Of a DNA stretch of 64,000 nt, positions 1 to 8,864 are shown piece after piece; within the stretch, counting starts at the first letter, position 1; each line of letters opens with the position of its first letter. The notes under the pieces were generated by a model. The model was not told the origin of the DNA. It saw only the letters and a program-made list of their open reading frames with translations, and did no database searches. This DNA is from Comamonas sp. NLF-1-9 (GTDB taxonomy: Bacteria; Pseudomonadota; Gammaproteobacteria; Burkholderiales; Burkholderiaceae_C), in contig NZ_CP078069.1 of assembly GCF_019195435.1 (NCBI RefSeq), forward strand, positions 2,170,001 to 2,234,000, in the 5' to 3' direction. The translations under genes were made by a program, and so were the position numbers.

Positions 1-331
1 GCAGCGAGAGCGCGACGATGACCAAGGTGACCGAGGCTTTCCAGCCCTTTTCGGGCATGGACAGGGCCAGCACGATGCCAAGGGGGATTTCGACGGCAAG
101 TACCGCCAGCGAGAAGCGGATCTGGTTCCAGAGCGCGTCGTGCAGGTCGGCGTCGCGCATCACGTTGGCGAACCACTCGGTGCCTACGAACACGCGCCGG
201 TCGGGGCTGATGATGTCCTGCACCGAGTAGTTGACTACCGTCATGAAGGGGACGATGGCCGAGAAGGCGACGCAGACAATGACCGGCAGCACCAGCCACC
301 AGGCCTTCTGGTTGACGGGTTTTTCTGTCAT
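1..331 (-). CDS. glpP: Glycerol ABC transporter permease, N-terminal part (cut by window start)
   Basis: This is the 5' part of an inner-membrane permease, truncated by the window edge, about 110 residues visible. The start is the ATG at 331, whose ATGA overlaps the stop of the upstream ATPase gene by 4 bases, so the two are translationally coupled. A hydrophobic segment (about residues 11-31) and a second one near residues 87-100 fit a MalF/UgpA-type permease. Two ATPases precede it and glpR and glpK lie on the other side of the divergent promoter, so it matches the GlpSTPQ-type glycerol importer described in Rhizobium. The glycerol substrate is inferred from this context, not from the partial sequence. 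Confidence 0.8.
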   Translation of the reverse strand, partial: MTEKPVNQKAWWLVLPVIVCVAFSAIVPFMTVVNYSVQDIISPDRRVFVGTEWFANVMRDADLHDALWNQIRFSLAVLAVEIPLGIVLALSMPEKGWKASVTLVIVALSL

Positions 332-1401
332 GCGACCAACTCCTCGTTGCGGTACAGGCAGGTGAACGCACTCAGCAGTACCAGGCCGGTGACGGTGCCA
401 GGCGCAGGCGGCACCACATCGGCGGCGCAGCGCGCCTTGAGCCGCGTCTCACCAATGCGGCAGCTGAGCATCCAGTGCGTGCCCTGGTCTTGCGTGTGTT
501 CGACGATCGCGGCGGCAGCGCCGGGCGTGTCGCTGGCCGCAAGAGTCAGGTGCTCGGGGCGAATACCCAGTTTGAGCGGTCCGTCGGCCAGATTCGCGGG
601 CGCTGCGCCCAATGCGTGCTGCGCGAGCCAGATCTGGCCGCCGCGCACGGCGACGTCGACGAAGTTCATGCCGGGCGAACCGATGAAGTGTCCGACGAAG
701 GTGTGCGCGGGGCGCTCGAACAATTGCTCGGGTGTGCCCGCCTGCACCACGCGGCCGCGCGCCATGACCACCACCTGGTCGGCAAAGGTCAGGGCTTCCA
801 CCTGATCGTGCGTGACGTAGATCAGCGTGAGCTTGAGTTCGTGGTGAATCTGCTTGAGCTTGCGTCTGAGCTTCCATTTCAGATGCGGATCGATCACGGT
901 GAGCGGCTCGTCGAACAGCACGGCGGCCACGTCGGGGCGCACCAGGCCGCGCCCGAGCGAGATCTTCTGCTTTTCGTCGGCCGACAGGCCGGCCGCGCGC
1001 CGGTCAAGCTGGTGGCTCATCTCCAGCATTTCGGCGATCTGGCCCACACGCTCCTTGATGCGCGCTAGCGGCACCCCGCGGTTCTTCAACGGAAAGGCGA
1101 GGTTCTGCGCCACCGTCATGGTGTCGTAGATCACGGGGAACTGGAACACCTGGGCAATGTTGCGCTGCTGGGGCGAGGCGTGCGTGACGTCGACACCATC
1201 AAAGCGCACCGTGCCGCTGGACGGCGCCAGCAGGCCGGAGATGATGTTGAGCATGGTGGTCTTGCCGCAGCCCGAGGGGCCGAGCAGCGCGTAGGCGCCG
1301 CCGTCCTCGAAGCTCATCTTCAGCGGCAGCAGCGCGTAGTCCTCGTCACCGCGCGGGTCGCTGCGGTAGGAATGGGCCAGGTCCAGGTCGATGCGGGCCA
1401 T
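328..1401 (-). CDS. glpT: Glycerol ABC transporter ATPase (GlpT-like)
   Basis: This is a 357-residue cytoplasmic ATPase subunit of an MsmK/UgpC-type importer. Walker A is GPSGCGKT (41-48), Walker B is VLFDEP (161-166) and the H-loop His is near 198. The ABC signature is degenerate: LSADEKQ (139-145) replaces LSGGQ, while the neighbouring ATPase has a normal LSGGQ. The two therefore probably form a heterodimer with one weak catalytic site. A C-terminal regulatory TOBE-like region follows residue 240. It starts 2 bases after glpS ends and overlaps glpP by 4 bases, so this is a tight operon. GlpT here means the Rhizobium ABC subunit, not the E. coli glycerol-3-phosphate antiporter. Confidence 0.85.
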   Translation of the reverse strand: MARIDLDLAHSYRSDPRGDEDYALLPLKMSFEDGGAYALLGPSGCGKTTMLNIISGLLAPSSGTVRFDGVDVTHASPQQRNIAQVFQFPVIYDTMTVAQNLAFPLKNRGVPLARIKERVGQIAEMLEMSHQLDRRAAGLSADEKQKISLGRGLVRPDVAAVLFDEPLTVIDPHLKWKLRRKLKQIHHELKLTLIYVTHDQVEALTFADQVVVMARGRVVQAGTPEQLFERPAHTFVGHFIGSPGMNFVDVAVRGGQIWLAQHALGAAPANLADGPLKLGIRPEHLTLAASDTPGAAAAIVEHTQDQGTHWMLSCRIGETRLKARCAADVVPPAPGTVTGLVLLSAFTCLYRNEELVA

Positions 1402-1403
1402 GC

Positions 1404-2504
1404 TCAGCCCTCCTGTCCGGTGCGGGCCGGGGCATGCATGAGCGCGCCGGAATCGTCAAAAACATAGACGTCGGCAGCGCTCAGGTACAAGGTGATGGAC
1501 TGCCCCAGCGTGAAGTGGTGCACCCCGGGCAATTGGGCGACCAGCTCGCCGACGGCGGAGCTGGCATAGATGTAGGTATCGGAGCCGGAGATCTCCGCCA
1601 GTTCCACCCGCCCGGGCAGAGGCAGTGCCTGCGCCTGAGCGCTCAGGTGCAAGGCGCTGGCGCGCACGCCCAGGGTGACGGTCTTGCGGGTCTGGCCGAT
1701 GCCATCGCGGGCCTGCGCCAGCTTCAGCGTCAGGCTGAGGCCGCCGGGCAGGCGCACGCCGTCCGGCAGGCGTTCGCCGGTGATGAGGTTCATCGGCGGG
1801 TCGCTGAAGGCGCGCGCCACCTGAACGGAATCGGGGCGGTGAAACACTTGGGCAGTGGGGCCGTATTGCAGCAGCCGCCCTTCATGCAGTACGGCGGTGT
1901 AGCCGCCCAGCAACAGGGCTTCGCCCGGTTCTGTAGTGGCATAGACCACGGTCGATTCGCCAGCGGCGAACAACTGCGTCAGCTCTTCGCGCAATTCCTC
2001 GCGCAGCTTGTAGTCCAGATTGACCAAGGGCTCGTCCAGCAGCATCAGCGGCGCCTGCTTGGCCAAAGCCCGCGCCAGCGCCACGCGCTGCTGCTGGCCG
2101 CCGGAGAGCTCTGCCGGCAGGCGCTGCAGCAAGGCTTCGATATGCAGGCGCTCGGCCAGTTCGCTCACCCGCGCGTCGATCTCGCTGCGGGCGGCTCCGC
2201 GCAGGCGCAGCGGCGCGGCAATGTTTTGCGCCACGGTCAGCGAGGGGTAATTGATGAATTGCTGATAGACCATGGCGACGTTGCGCTCGCGCACCGGCAG
2301 GCCGGTCACGTCCTTGCCATCTACCAGCACACGTCCGCCGCTGGGCGCATCCAGCCCGGCCATCAGACGCATCAGGCTGGTCTTGCCTGCGCGCGTAGCC
2401 CCTAGCAGCACGGTCACGCAGTGTTCGGCGAGAGCCAGTGTCAGCGGCGCGATCCACGTCTCCTGCCCGACGCGCTTGCTCACCTGCTCTAGCACCAGTT
2501 GCAT
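1404..2504 (-). CDS. glpS: Glycerol ABC transporter ATPase (GlpS-like)
   Basis: This is a 366-residue ATPase that partners the next gene. Walker A reads GATRAGKT (35-42), an atypical GxxRxGKT form, followed by a canonical LSGGQQQR signature and LLDEP Walker B. The ATG at 2504 is chosen over an upstream in-frame ATG at 2537 because GGAAGGA lies just before it and family members begin with this type of beta strand. It is the first gene of a leftward operon, divergent from glpR across a short AT-rich region. The likely role is glycerol import, supplying substrate for GlpK. The assignment rests on the paired unequal ATPases plus glpR and glpK context. Confidence 0.83.
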   Translation of the reverse strand: MQLVLEQVSKRVGQETWIAPLTLALAEHCVTVLLGATRAGKTSLMRLMAGLDAPSGGRVLVDGKDVTGLPVRERNVAMVYQQFINYPSLTVAQNIAAPLRLRGAARSEIDARVSELAERLHIEALLQRLPAELSGGQQQRVALARALAKQAPLMLLDEPLVNLDYKLREELREELTQLFAAGESTVVYATTEPGEALLLGGYTAVLHEGRLLQYGPTAQVFHRPDSVQVARAFSDPPMNLITGERLPDGVRLPGGLSLTLKLAQARDGIGQTRKTVTLGVRASALHLSAQAQALPLPGRVELAEISGSDTYIYASSAVGELVAQLPGVHHFTLGQSITLYLSAADVYVFDDSGALMHAPARTGQEG

Positions 2505-2639
2505 TGCTTCCTTCCCCGCAGGCCGACGTGCCCGCATCTGAAGTGTTTCGCTATTTTTCTATTATTTTCTAATTTGATCGAAATGCATGGGTAATTACCC
2601 CTAGATTTGTTCGTTTTCGTTCGCATTACAGTCTCGGGG
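2505..2639. promoter_or_regulatory. Divergent glpS/glpR control region with possible GlpR sites
   Basis: This 135-base gap between divergent genes is strikingly AT-rich for the window. It holds a perfect 12-base palindrome, GGGTAATTACCC (2589-2600). It also has an inverted TTTCG (2546-2550) / CGAAA (2579-2583) pair and three TTCG tetrads at 2610-2613, 2616-2619 and 2620-2623. DeoR-family regulators, including GlpR, commonly bind TTCG-containing repeats, so these are candidate operators. No promoter hexamers could be fixed with confidence. Confidence 0.45.
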
Positions 2640-3407
2640 GTGAAGGATCTGAACCCCCGTCAAGTCAAGCTGCTGGAAGCCGTGCGTGTTCGCGGCGCGA
2701 TGCAGGTGGAAGCGCTGGCCCATGAGTTGGGCGTGACGCTGCAAACCATACGGCGGGATGTGCAGCGCCTTGCCGACAAGGGGGTGCTGGCGCGCTTTCA
2801 CGGCGGCGTGCGGCTACCGGGCTCGACCACAGAGAACCTGGCGCATGCGCAGCGCCAGGCGCTGCACGCCGACGCCAAGCGCCATATTGCAGAGGCGGTA
2901 GCGCGCGATGTGCCCGACGGCAGCTCGCTCTTGATCAACATCGGCACTACCACGGAGGCGGTGGCGCAGGCGCTGCTGCAGCGGAACAACCTGCGCGTGA
3001 TCACCAACAACCTGAACGTGGCGACGGTGCTCTGCGGCAATCCGACGCACGAGGTGATCGTGGCCGGCGGCGTGGTGCGCGGGCGCGACCGGGGCGTGGT
3101 CGGCGGCGCGGCAGTCGACTTCATCAGGCAGTTTCGCGTGGACATCGGCATCATCGGCATCTCGGGCATTGAGGTCGACGGCAGCCTGCGCGACTACGAT
3201 CTGCGCGAGGTGCAGGTAGCGCAGACCATCATCGCCCAATCGCGCGAGGTCTGGCTGGTGGCCGACGCCAGCAAGTTCAACCGGCCGGCAATGGCGGGGG
3301 TGGGCAAACTCGCGCAAATCGACCGGCTCTATACCAGCGCGGCGCCACAGGCGCCTTTTGACCGCCTGCTTGAGGAGGCCGGCGTGGACTGCAGAATCTG
3401 TAGCTGA
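2640..3407 (+). CDS. glpR: Glycerol operon repressor, DeoR family
   Basis: This is a 255-residue transcription factor. The N-terminal DeoR helix-turn-helix (about residues 5-57) contains the hallmark [17 protein letters not shown]-terminal sugar-phosphate sensor domain follows, with the [11 protein letters not shown] and [13 protein letters not shown] segments typical of DeoRC. The GTG at 2640 is preferred to a TTG at 2607 because the HTH begins within a few residues of the start in E. coli GlpR. In that protein glycerol-3-phosphate is the inducer, and the adjacent glpK and divergent importer suggest the same logic here. It lies 73 bases upstream of glpK on the same strand. Confidence 0.88.
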   Translation: MKDLNPRQVKLLEAVRVRGAMQVEALAHELGVTLQTIRRDVQRLADKGVLARFHGGVRLPGSTTENLAHAQRQALHADAKRHIAEAVARDVPDGSSLLINIGTTTEAVAQALLQRNNLRVITNNLNVATVLCGNPTHEVIVAGGVVRGRDRGVVGGAAVDFIRQFRVDIGIIGISGIEVDGSLRDYDLREVQVAQTIIAQSREVWLVADASKFNRPAMAGVGKLAQIDRLYTSAAPQAPFDRLLEEAGVDCRICS

Positions 3408-3480
3408 GGGCGGGACACCAGGCCATGGTTCAAGCGGCATGTCGCGCGCGGATCCCCAGCCCCGCAGGAAACGAGAGACC

Positions 3481-5004
3481 ATGAAAACCTATCTTCTCGC
3501 GCTCGACCAGGGAACTTCCAGTTCACGCAGCATCCTGTTTGACCGTGACGGCCATATCGTGGCCATCGCGCAGCAGGAGCTGCCGCAGATCTATCCACTC
3601 CCCGGCTGGGTCGAGCACGACCCGATGCAGATCTGGCACACCCAGCTGGCCACGGCGCGCGAGGTGCTGGCACGCGCAGGGGTGAGTGCGGCGCAGCTGG
3701 CAGCCATAGGCATCACCAACCAGCGCGAGACCACGGTCGTCTGGGATCGGCGCAGCGGAGAGCCGGTACACCATGCCATCGTCTGGCAAGACCGGCGCGC
3801 CGAAGCCACCTGCGCGCGCCTGCGCGAGGCGGGTTTGTCGCAACATGTACGCGAACGCACCGGGCTGATCATCGACGCGTACTTTTCCGCTACCAAGCTG
3901 CACTGGATACTGCAACACGTGCCAGGCGCACGCGAGCGCGCCGAGCGGGGCGAACTGGCGTTTGGCACGGTAGACAGCTGGCTGATCTGGCAGCTCACCG
4001 GGGGCCACGAGGCCAGCACGCGCGCCGGCGCCCGCCACGTGACCGACGTGAGCAACGCCGCGCGCACCATGCTGTTTGACGTGCACGCCAACCGCTGGGA
4101 CGAGAAACTGCTGGCGGCGCTGAAGATTCCGCCAGCCATGCTGCCCCAGGTGCTGCCCTCCAGCGGCGAATTCGGCCACACCAGCGCCGACCTGCTGGGC
4201 GCGCCGGTGCTGATCGGCGGCGCGGCGGGCGACCAGCAGGCGGCGCTGTTCGGCCAGGCCTGCTTTTCTGCCGGCATGGCCAAGAACACCTATGGCACGG
4301 GCTGCTTCATGCTGATGCACACCGGGCAGAGCTTCCAGACCTCGGCCAACGGCCTGATCACCACCGCAGCGGCGCAGCCCGGCGCGCAGGTGCAGTACGC
4401 GCTGGAGGGCAGCGTCTTCGTCGGCGGCGCAGTGGTGCAGTGGCTGCGCGACGGGCTGCACGCGATCAAGGCGAGCAGCGAAGTGCAGCAGTTGGCCGAA
4501 AGCGTGCCCGACTCGGGCGGCGTGGTCTTCGTGCCCGCCTTCACCGGCCTGGGCGCGCCCTACTGGACGCCGGACGCGCGCGGCAGCATCACGGGACTGA
4601 CGCGCGGCAGCACCATTGCGCACATTGCGCGCGCGGCGCTCGAATCGATTGCCTACCAGAGCGCGGCGCTGCTGGCTGCCATGGGGCGCGACGCCGTGGC
4701 CGCTGGCGGCCAGCCGGTGCGCGAGCTGCGCGTGGACGGCGGCGCCTGCGTGAACGATTTGCTGATGCAATTCCAGACCGATTTGCTCGGCATTCCCGTG
4801 GTGCGCCCGCAGTGCGTGGAAACCACCGCGCTGGGCGCGGCCTATCTGGCGGGCCTGGCCGCAGGGGTGTATGCCAGCCTGGAAGAGCTCTCGGCGCAGT
4901 GGCGGGTGCAGCGGCGCTTCACCCCGCAGATGCCGCCCGAGCGCGCGGCCGAGCTGATGGCACGCTGGGAGCATGCGGTAGCGCAGACCCGGCTGACGCA
5001 ATAA
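3481..5004 (+). CDS. glpK: Glycerol kinase
   Basis: This cytoplasmic FGGY-family kinase makes sn-glycerol-3-phosphate from glycerol and ATP. It has 507 residues, close to E. coli GlpK (502). The N-terminal phosphate-binding DQGTSSSRS is at 9-17, and the FGGY signature region [15 protein letters not shown] is in the middle. The start ATG at 3481 follows a purine-rich GGAAACGAGAGA; an upstream extension to 3358 overlaps glpR and is not used. It sits directly behind glpR and probably shares its transcript. No glpD follows, so the dehydrogenase must be elsewhere. The TAA stop abuts a degenerate copy of the dispersed repeat. Confidence 0.96.
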   Translation: MKTYLLALDQGTSSSRSILFDRDGHIVAIAQQELPQIYPLPGWVEHDPMQIWHTQLATAREVLARAGVSAAQLAAIGITNQRETTVVWDRRSGEPVHHAIVWQDRRAEATCARLREAGLSQHVRERTGLIIDAYFSATKLHWILQHVPGARERAERGELAFGTVDSWLIWQLTGGHEASTRAGARHVTDVSNAARTMLFDVHANRWDEKLLAALKIPPAMLPQVLPSSGEFGHTSADLLGAPVLIGGAAGDQQAALFGQACFSAGMAKNTYGTGCFMLMHTGQSFQTSANGLITTAAAQPGAQVQYALEGSVFVGGAVVQWLRDGLHAIKASSEVQQLAESVPDSGGVVFVPAFTGLGAPYWTPDARGSITGLTRGSTIAHIARAALESIAYQSAALLAAMGRDAVAAGGQPVRELRVDGGACVNDLLMQFQTDLLGIPVVRPQCVETTALGAAYLAGLAAGVYASLEELSAQWRVQRRFTPQMPPERAAELMARWEHAVAQTRLTQ

Positions 5005-5055
5005 ATTTCATAGCTGTCCGCGCATGCCAACATTGAGTTCATGATAGATATTCTT
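5004..5055 (+). repeat. Degenerate dispersed AT-rich repeat, copy 1
   Basis: The AT-rich stretch after glpK starts with the ATAGCTGT core that opens the stronger copies at 19709 and 35215, then diverges. It is listed as a probable decayed copy of that family; the match beyond the core is weak. Confidence 0.4.
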
Positions 5056-5107
5056 CTAAAAACCCTATAGATACAGCGCGAGATGCTCTCTTTTTGAAAG
5101 GCCACCC

Positions 5108-5944
5108 ATGACATCCACCCAAGCCCCCTTGATCGCCTGCATAGGCGGCGGCAACATGGCCAGCGCGATTCTGGGCGGCCTGCTCGGCCAGGGCCTGGCG
5201 GCAGAGCAGGTGACGGTGGTCGAACCCTCCGAGGCCGCACGCGCTGCGCTGCACCAGCGCTACGGCCTGCAGAGCGCGCCCGACGCGCTGGCCGTGGCGC
5301 CGGCGCTCGCGCACGCCGATCTGGTGCTCTGGGCGGTCAAGCCGCAGGTTTTTCGCGCCGCCGCCGAGCCAGTGGCGCCGCACGTGGGCGCGGCGCTGCA
5401 CCTGAGCGTGGCCGCCGGCATTCCCACCGACAGCATCGCGCGCTGGCTGGGCACCGGGCGCATCGTGCGCGCCATGCCCAATACGCCGGCGCTGATCGGA
5501 CAAGGCATCAGCGGCCTGTTTGCCCGCCCCGAGGTGAGCGAGGCCGACAAGGCCTTGATCGAGCGCGTCATGGCCAGCACCGGCCAGTCGCTGTGGGTGC
5601 ACAGTGAGGCGCAGCTCGACGCGGTGACCGCGCTCTCGGGCTCGGGCCCGGCCTATGTGTTCTTTTTCCTCGAAGCCATGATGCAGGCCGGCCAGGAGAT
5701 GGGCCTGAGCGCAGCGCACTGCCGCCAGCTGGCCCTGGCCACCTTCGGCGGCGCCACCGAGCTGGCGCGGCGCGCCGATGAATCCCCGGCAGAGCTGCGC
5801 GCGCGCGTGACCAGCGCCGGCGGCACCACGCACGCGGCCATCACGCATCTGCAGCAGCAGCGGGTGGACGCGCACTTCATCGCCGCGCTCAAGGCCGCGC
5901 AGGCCAGGGCCGGGGAGCTGGCGGCCGAGTTCGGCAAGGACTGA
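5108..5944 (+). CDS. proC: Pyrroline-5-carboxylate reductase
   Basis: This enzyme catalyses the last step of proline synthesis, NAD(P)H reduction of pyrroline-5-carboxylate, in the cytoplasm. It has 278 residues, normal for the family. The Rossmann dinucleotide-binding motif is GGGNMASAI near residue 14. The conserved VTALSGSGPAYVFFFLEAM segment and the AGGTTHAAI region, where SAGGTT is typical, lie in the C-terminal helical dimerisation domain. A GAAAGG Shine-Dalgarno precedes the ATG at 5108. It stands alone between glpK and the convergent ubiA. Confidence 0.96.
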   Translation: MTSTQAPLIACIGGGNMASAILGGLLGQGLAAEQVTVVEPSEAARAALHQRYGLQSAPDALAVAPALAHADLVLWAVKPQVFRAAAEPVAPHVGAALHLSVAAGIPTDSIARWLGTGRIVRAMPNTPALIGQGISGLFARPEVSEADKALIERVMASTGQSLWVHSEAQLDAVTALSGSGPAYVFFFLEAMMQAGQEMGLSAAHCRQLALATFGGATELARRADESPAELRARVTSAGGTTHAAITHLQQQRVDAHFIAALKAAQARAGELAAEFGKD

Positions 5945-6033
5945 GCAGCAAAGGCCTGCGCTCGCCGGGCGCACAGAGCGCATGCGGCCATGGCGCCGTC
6001 CCGCGCCGCACGTCGACCGGGCAGGCCGGCCGC

Positions 6034-6924
6034 TCAGCGCGCGTACGCCAGCGCCACGCCGGCAAACAGGCAGGCGCCCATCCAGTGGCTCTGGCTGAAG
6101 GCGGTAAAGCAACCCGCGCGCTCGCGCTGGCGGATCAGGCGGTAGTGCCAGGGCACCTGCGCCGCTGCGGCCAGCCAGCCGAGCCAGAAGGGCCAGCCCA
6201 GGCCCAGGGGCGCGAGCAGCCAGGCGGTGAGCAGCAGGCAGGCGCTGTAAAAACCGATGACGCAGGCCACGTCCCAGCGGCCAAAGGTGATGGCCGAGGT
6301 CTTGATACCTATCTTCAGGTCGTCGTCGCGGTCCACCATGGCGTATTCGGTGTCGTAGCCCAGCACCATGCCCATGTTGGCCAGCAGCAGCAGCCAGGCA
6401 AGCAGCGGCACGCCGCCCGTCACCGCCGCAAAGCCGATCACGATGCCGAAGCTGAAGGCCACGCCCAGCACTGCCTGGGGCACCGAAAGAAAGCGCTTGG
6501 TGTAGGGATAGACCACCGCCACCAGCACGCCGACCGCGGCCCAGGCCACGGCCTCCAGGCGCGTGGTGAGCACCAGCGCCAGCGCGAGCCCGGTGAGTAC
6601 CATGCCGACCATGCCGGCCTCGGCCACCGACAGCTCGCCGGTAGTGAGCGGGCGCCCGCGCGTGCGCTTGACGTGGCGGTCGAACTCGCGGTCGGCAATG
6701 TCGTTGATCACGCAGCCGGCCGAGCGCGTGAGGATGGTGCCGGCCACGAAGACCGCCAGCAGATGCCAGCCCGGAAAGCCGCCCGAAGCCACCCACAAGG
6801 CCACCAGCGTGGGCCAGAGCAGCACCAGCCAGCCGGCCGGGCGGTTGAAGCGGATCAGGTCGAGGTAGAGCGCCAGCCGCGTGCGCGGCGCGCGGGCAGG
6901 CAGGGGCAGCGCGGAATCGGTCAT
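6034..6924 (-). CDS. ubiA: 4-hydroxybenzoate polyprenyltransferase
   Basis: This integral membrane enzyme attaches the polyprenyl tail to 4-hydroxybenzoate in ubiquinone synthesis. It has 296 residues and about eight hydrophobic segments. The two Asp-rich prenyl-diphosphate/Mg sites are visible: NDIADREFD in the first half and [13 protein letters not shown] in the second. The ATG at 6924 (MTDSALPL) is chosen; longer readings begin with a low-complexity Arg-rich stretch not seen in the family. It is convergent with proC and preceded by a mobile-element remnant. No ubiC is next to it. Confidence 0.93.
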   Translation of the reverse strand: MTDSALPLPARAPRTRLALYLDLIRFNRPAGWLVLLWPTLVALWVASGGFPGWHLLAVFVAGTILTRSAGCVINDIADREFDRHVKRTRGRPLTTGELSVAEAGMVGMVLTGLALALVLTTRLEAVAWAAVGVLVAVVYPYTKRFLSVPQAVLGVAFSFGIVIGFAAVTGGVPLLAWLLLLANMGMVLGYDTEYAMVDRDDDLKIGIKTSAITFGRWDVACVIGFYSACLLLTAWLLAPLGLGWPFWLGWLAAAAQVPWHYRLIRQRERAGCFTAFSQSHWMGACLFAGVALAYAR

Positions 6925-6988
6925 GGGGCGAAATTGTCCGCAAAAGCCGCGCGCCCTGCACGCACGCCCGAATGCGCGCGCCCACTGC

Positions 6989-7157
6989 TTAGGGCGACGC
7001 TGAACAAGCCCCCGTGATTGCGCGCGCCCAGCCTGGGGATGGGCTGCAAGGCGCAAACCGCAGCAATAGCCGAAGCTATTGCGAGGATTTGCAAGGCCGC
7101 AGACCGCCGTAGGCTGGGATGCGCGACGCGCGAGGGGCTTGTTCAGCGTTGCCTTAG
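6989..7157. mobile_element. Miniature IS5-like element (MITE) with TTAG target duplication
   Basis: A 161-base element (6993-7153) is bounded by 20-base terminal inverted repeats that differ at one position: GGCGACGCTGAACAAGCCCC on the left and GGCAACGCTGAACAAGCCCC as the complement of the right end. TTAG flanks both ends (6989-6992 and 7154-7157), fitting the YTAR target duplication of IS5-group elements. The interior is an imperfect long palindrome centred on AATAGC-CGAA-GCTATT, so the RNA or single strand would fold into one hairpin. There is no transposase. It lies between the ubiA start and the dps stop. Confidence 0.7.
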
Positions 7158-7212
7158 GTGTGCGGCGCGGCGGGCGCCTCTGAGGGCGCTCAGGCCCGAA
7201 GCGGCCGAACGC

Positions 7213-7737
7213 TCAATCCTGCAGCAGCGCGCGCAGCATCCAGGCCGTCTGCTCGTGCACCGTCAGGCGCTGGGTGAGCAAGTCGGTGGTGGGTTCGTCG
7301 TCGGCGTCGTCCACCAGGTCGAGCATGCCGCGCGCGGTGCGCGCGACCGCCTCGTGGCCCTCGACAAGGATGCGCACCATCTCCAGCGCCCTGGGCGGCG
7401 TGGCCGGGGCGTCCGCCAGCGAAGACAGCTTGCCGAACGCGGCATAGGAGCCCGGCGCCACGTGGCCCAGGGCGCGGATGCGCTCGGCGATCGGGTCCAC
7501 CGCGTTCCACAGCTCGGTGTACTGCTCCATGAACATCAGGTGCAGGGTGTTGAACATCGGACCGGTCACGTTCCAGTGGAAGTTGTGCGTGGTCAGGTAC
7601 AGCGTATAGGTGTCGGCCAGCAGGTGCGACAAGCCGTCGGCAATGGCCGCGCGGTCCTTCTCGCTGATGCCGATGTTGATCTGCAGGCCGGCGCTGCTCG
7701 GGCGTGCGCTGCGGGGTTGGTTGGGCTTCTTGGCCAT
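7213..7737 (-). CDS. dps: Dps-type DNA-binding ferritin
   Basis: This is a 174-residue ferritin-like protein expected to form a 12-subunit shell that oxidises Fe(II) with peroxide and coats DNA. The ferroxidase ligands of the Dps family are visible: H51 and H54 in [13 protein letters not shown]66, and the D81/E85 pair in DPIAERI. A Lys/Arg-rich N-terminal tail (about residues 1-20) suits DNA contact. The ATG at 7737 has AAGGAG upstream; a much longer in-frame reading runs antisense through oxyR and is not a fusion protein. It lies 113 bases downstream of oxyR on the same strand, consistent with peroxide control. Confidence 0.95.
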   Translation of the reverse strand: MAKKPNQPRSARPSSAGLQINIGISEKDRAAIADGLSHLLADTYTLYLTTHNFHWNVTGPMFNTLHLMFMEQYTELWNAVDPIAERIRALGHVAPGSYAAFGKLSSLADAPATPPRALEMVRILVEGHEAVARTARGMLDLVDDADDEPTTDLLTQRLTVHEQTAWMLRALLQD

Positions 7738-7777
7738 GCGTGCTGCTCCTTGCTTGGGGTAAATGGGCGTGCTGAAT

Positions 7778-7805
7778 ACGATAGCAGCAAGCGCCGATTT
7801 TTCAA
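7778..7805 (-). promoter_or_regulatory. Candidate sigma-70 promoter for dps
   Basis: On the minus strand TTGAAA (complement of 7800-7805) is followed after 16 bases by TATCGT (complement of 7778-7783), then 40 bases to the dps ATG. The spacer contains GGCGCTTGCTGC, which resembles part of the dispersed repeat. The position within the oxyR-dps gap would allow dps to be transcribed separately from oxyR. Confidence 0.4.
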
Positions 7806-7850
7806 GGGTTTGGCGATGGTTTCTGGCTATCGCGCAAATAGCCATGCGCC

Positions 7851-8813
7851 TCAGGTGAGCATGCGCACGCCGGGCAGCTTGCAGGCGTAGATGGAATTGC
7901 GCAGCGCCGCAATCGCCTCGTAGCGCGTGAAGCTGCGCCGCCAGGCCAGCACCACGCGGCGGCTGGGTACCGGCACGCCCGGCGCCTCTTCCAGCGGCAG
8001 GTAGCGGATGGAGGGCTCGTCCGAGCGGCGCCGACGCACAGGCGAGAGCGCGTCCTGGGGCACGGCCAGGCGCGGCACCAGCGTCACGCCCATGCCGGCG
8101 GCCACCATGTGCTTGATGGTCTCCAGCGACGAGCCCTCGAAGGTGCGGCGTATGCCCTCGGCATTGGTGGCAAAGCGCGCAAACTCGGGGCAGACCTGCA
8201 GCACGTGGTCGCGAAAGCAATGGCCGGTGCCCAGGAGCAGCATGGTCTCGTTCTTCAGTTCCAGCGCCGATACCGCCGCCTGGCGCGCGAACGGATGGGT
8301 CGCGGGCACCGCCGCGAGAAATGGTTCGTCGTACAGCGGCGCCAGCGCCAGTCCGGTGTCGGGGAAGGGCTCGGCCAGGATGGCGCAGTCGATCTCGCCG
8401 GTGCGCAGCATCTCCAGCAGGCGCACGGTGAAGTTCTCCTGCAGCATCAGCGGCATCTGCGGCGTGCGCCGTATCGACTGGTACACGAGCTGCGGCAGCA
8501 GGTAGGGTCCTATGGTGTAGATGATGCCCAGGGTCAGCGCGCCGGCCAGCGGGTCCTTGCCGCGCTTGGCGATCTCGTGGATGGCCGCGGCCTGCTCCAG
8601 CACGCTCTGGGCCTGGCGCACGATCTCCTCGCCCAGCGTGGTCAGCGTGACTTCGGCGGCGCTGCGCTCGAAGATCTTCACCTCCAGCTCTTTTTCCAGC
8701 TTCTTGATGCCCACGGAGAGCGTCGGCTGGGCCACGAAGCAGGCCTCGGCCGCGCGGCCAAAGTGGCGCTCGCGCGCCACGGCCACGATGTATTTGAGTT
8801 CGGTCAGCGTCAT
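7851..8813 (-). CDS. oxyR: Hydrogen peroxide-sensing regulator OxyR
   Basis: This is a 320-residue LysR-type activator with an N-terminal winged HTH (about 1-60) and a substrate-like sensor domain. The redox cysteines fall at C199 and C208 in [12 protein letters not shown], exactly the E. coli OxyR numbering, so peroxide sensing by disulfide formation is well supported. The ATG at 8813 ([10 protein letters not shown]) matches family starts; the upstream ATG at 8834 adds seven unrelated residues. It follows recG by 51 bases and precedes dps. A recG/oxyR pair is known from Pseudomonas; gene order here is recG-oxyR-dps. Confidence 0.95.
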   Translation of the reverse strand: MTLTELKYIVAVARERHFGRAAEACFVAQPTLSVGIKKLEKELEVKIFERSAAEVTLTTLGEEIVRQAQSVLEQAAAIHEIAKRGKDPLAGALTLGIIYTIGPYLLPQLVYQSIRRTPQMPLMLQENFTVRLLEMLRTGEIDCAILAEPFPDTGLALAPLYDEPFLAAVPATHPFARQAAVSALELKNETMLLLGTGHCFRDHVLQVCPEFARFATNAEGIRRTFEGSSLETIKHMVAAGMGVTLVPRLAVPQDALSPVRRRRSDEPSIRYLPLEEAPGVPVPSRRVVLAWRRSFTRYEAIAALRNSIYACKLPGVRMLT

Positions 8814-8864
8814 GGGCGGGCCTGCCAGGTGCAATGGGTCGCGGATCGGGCGCCGGCGGCGCGC

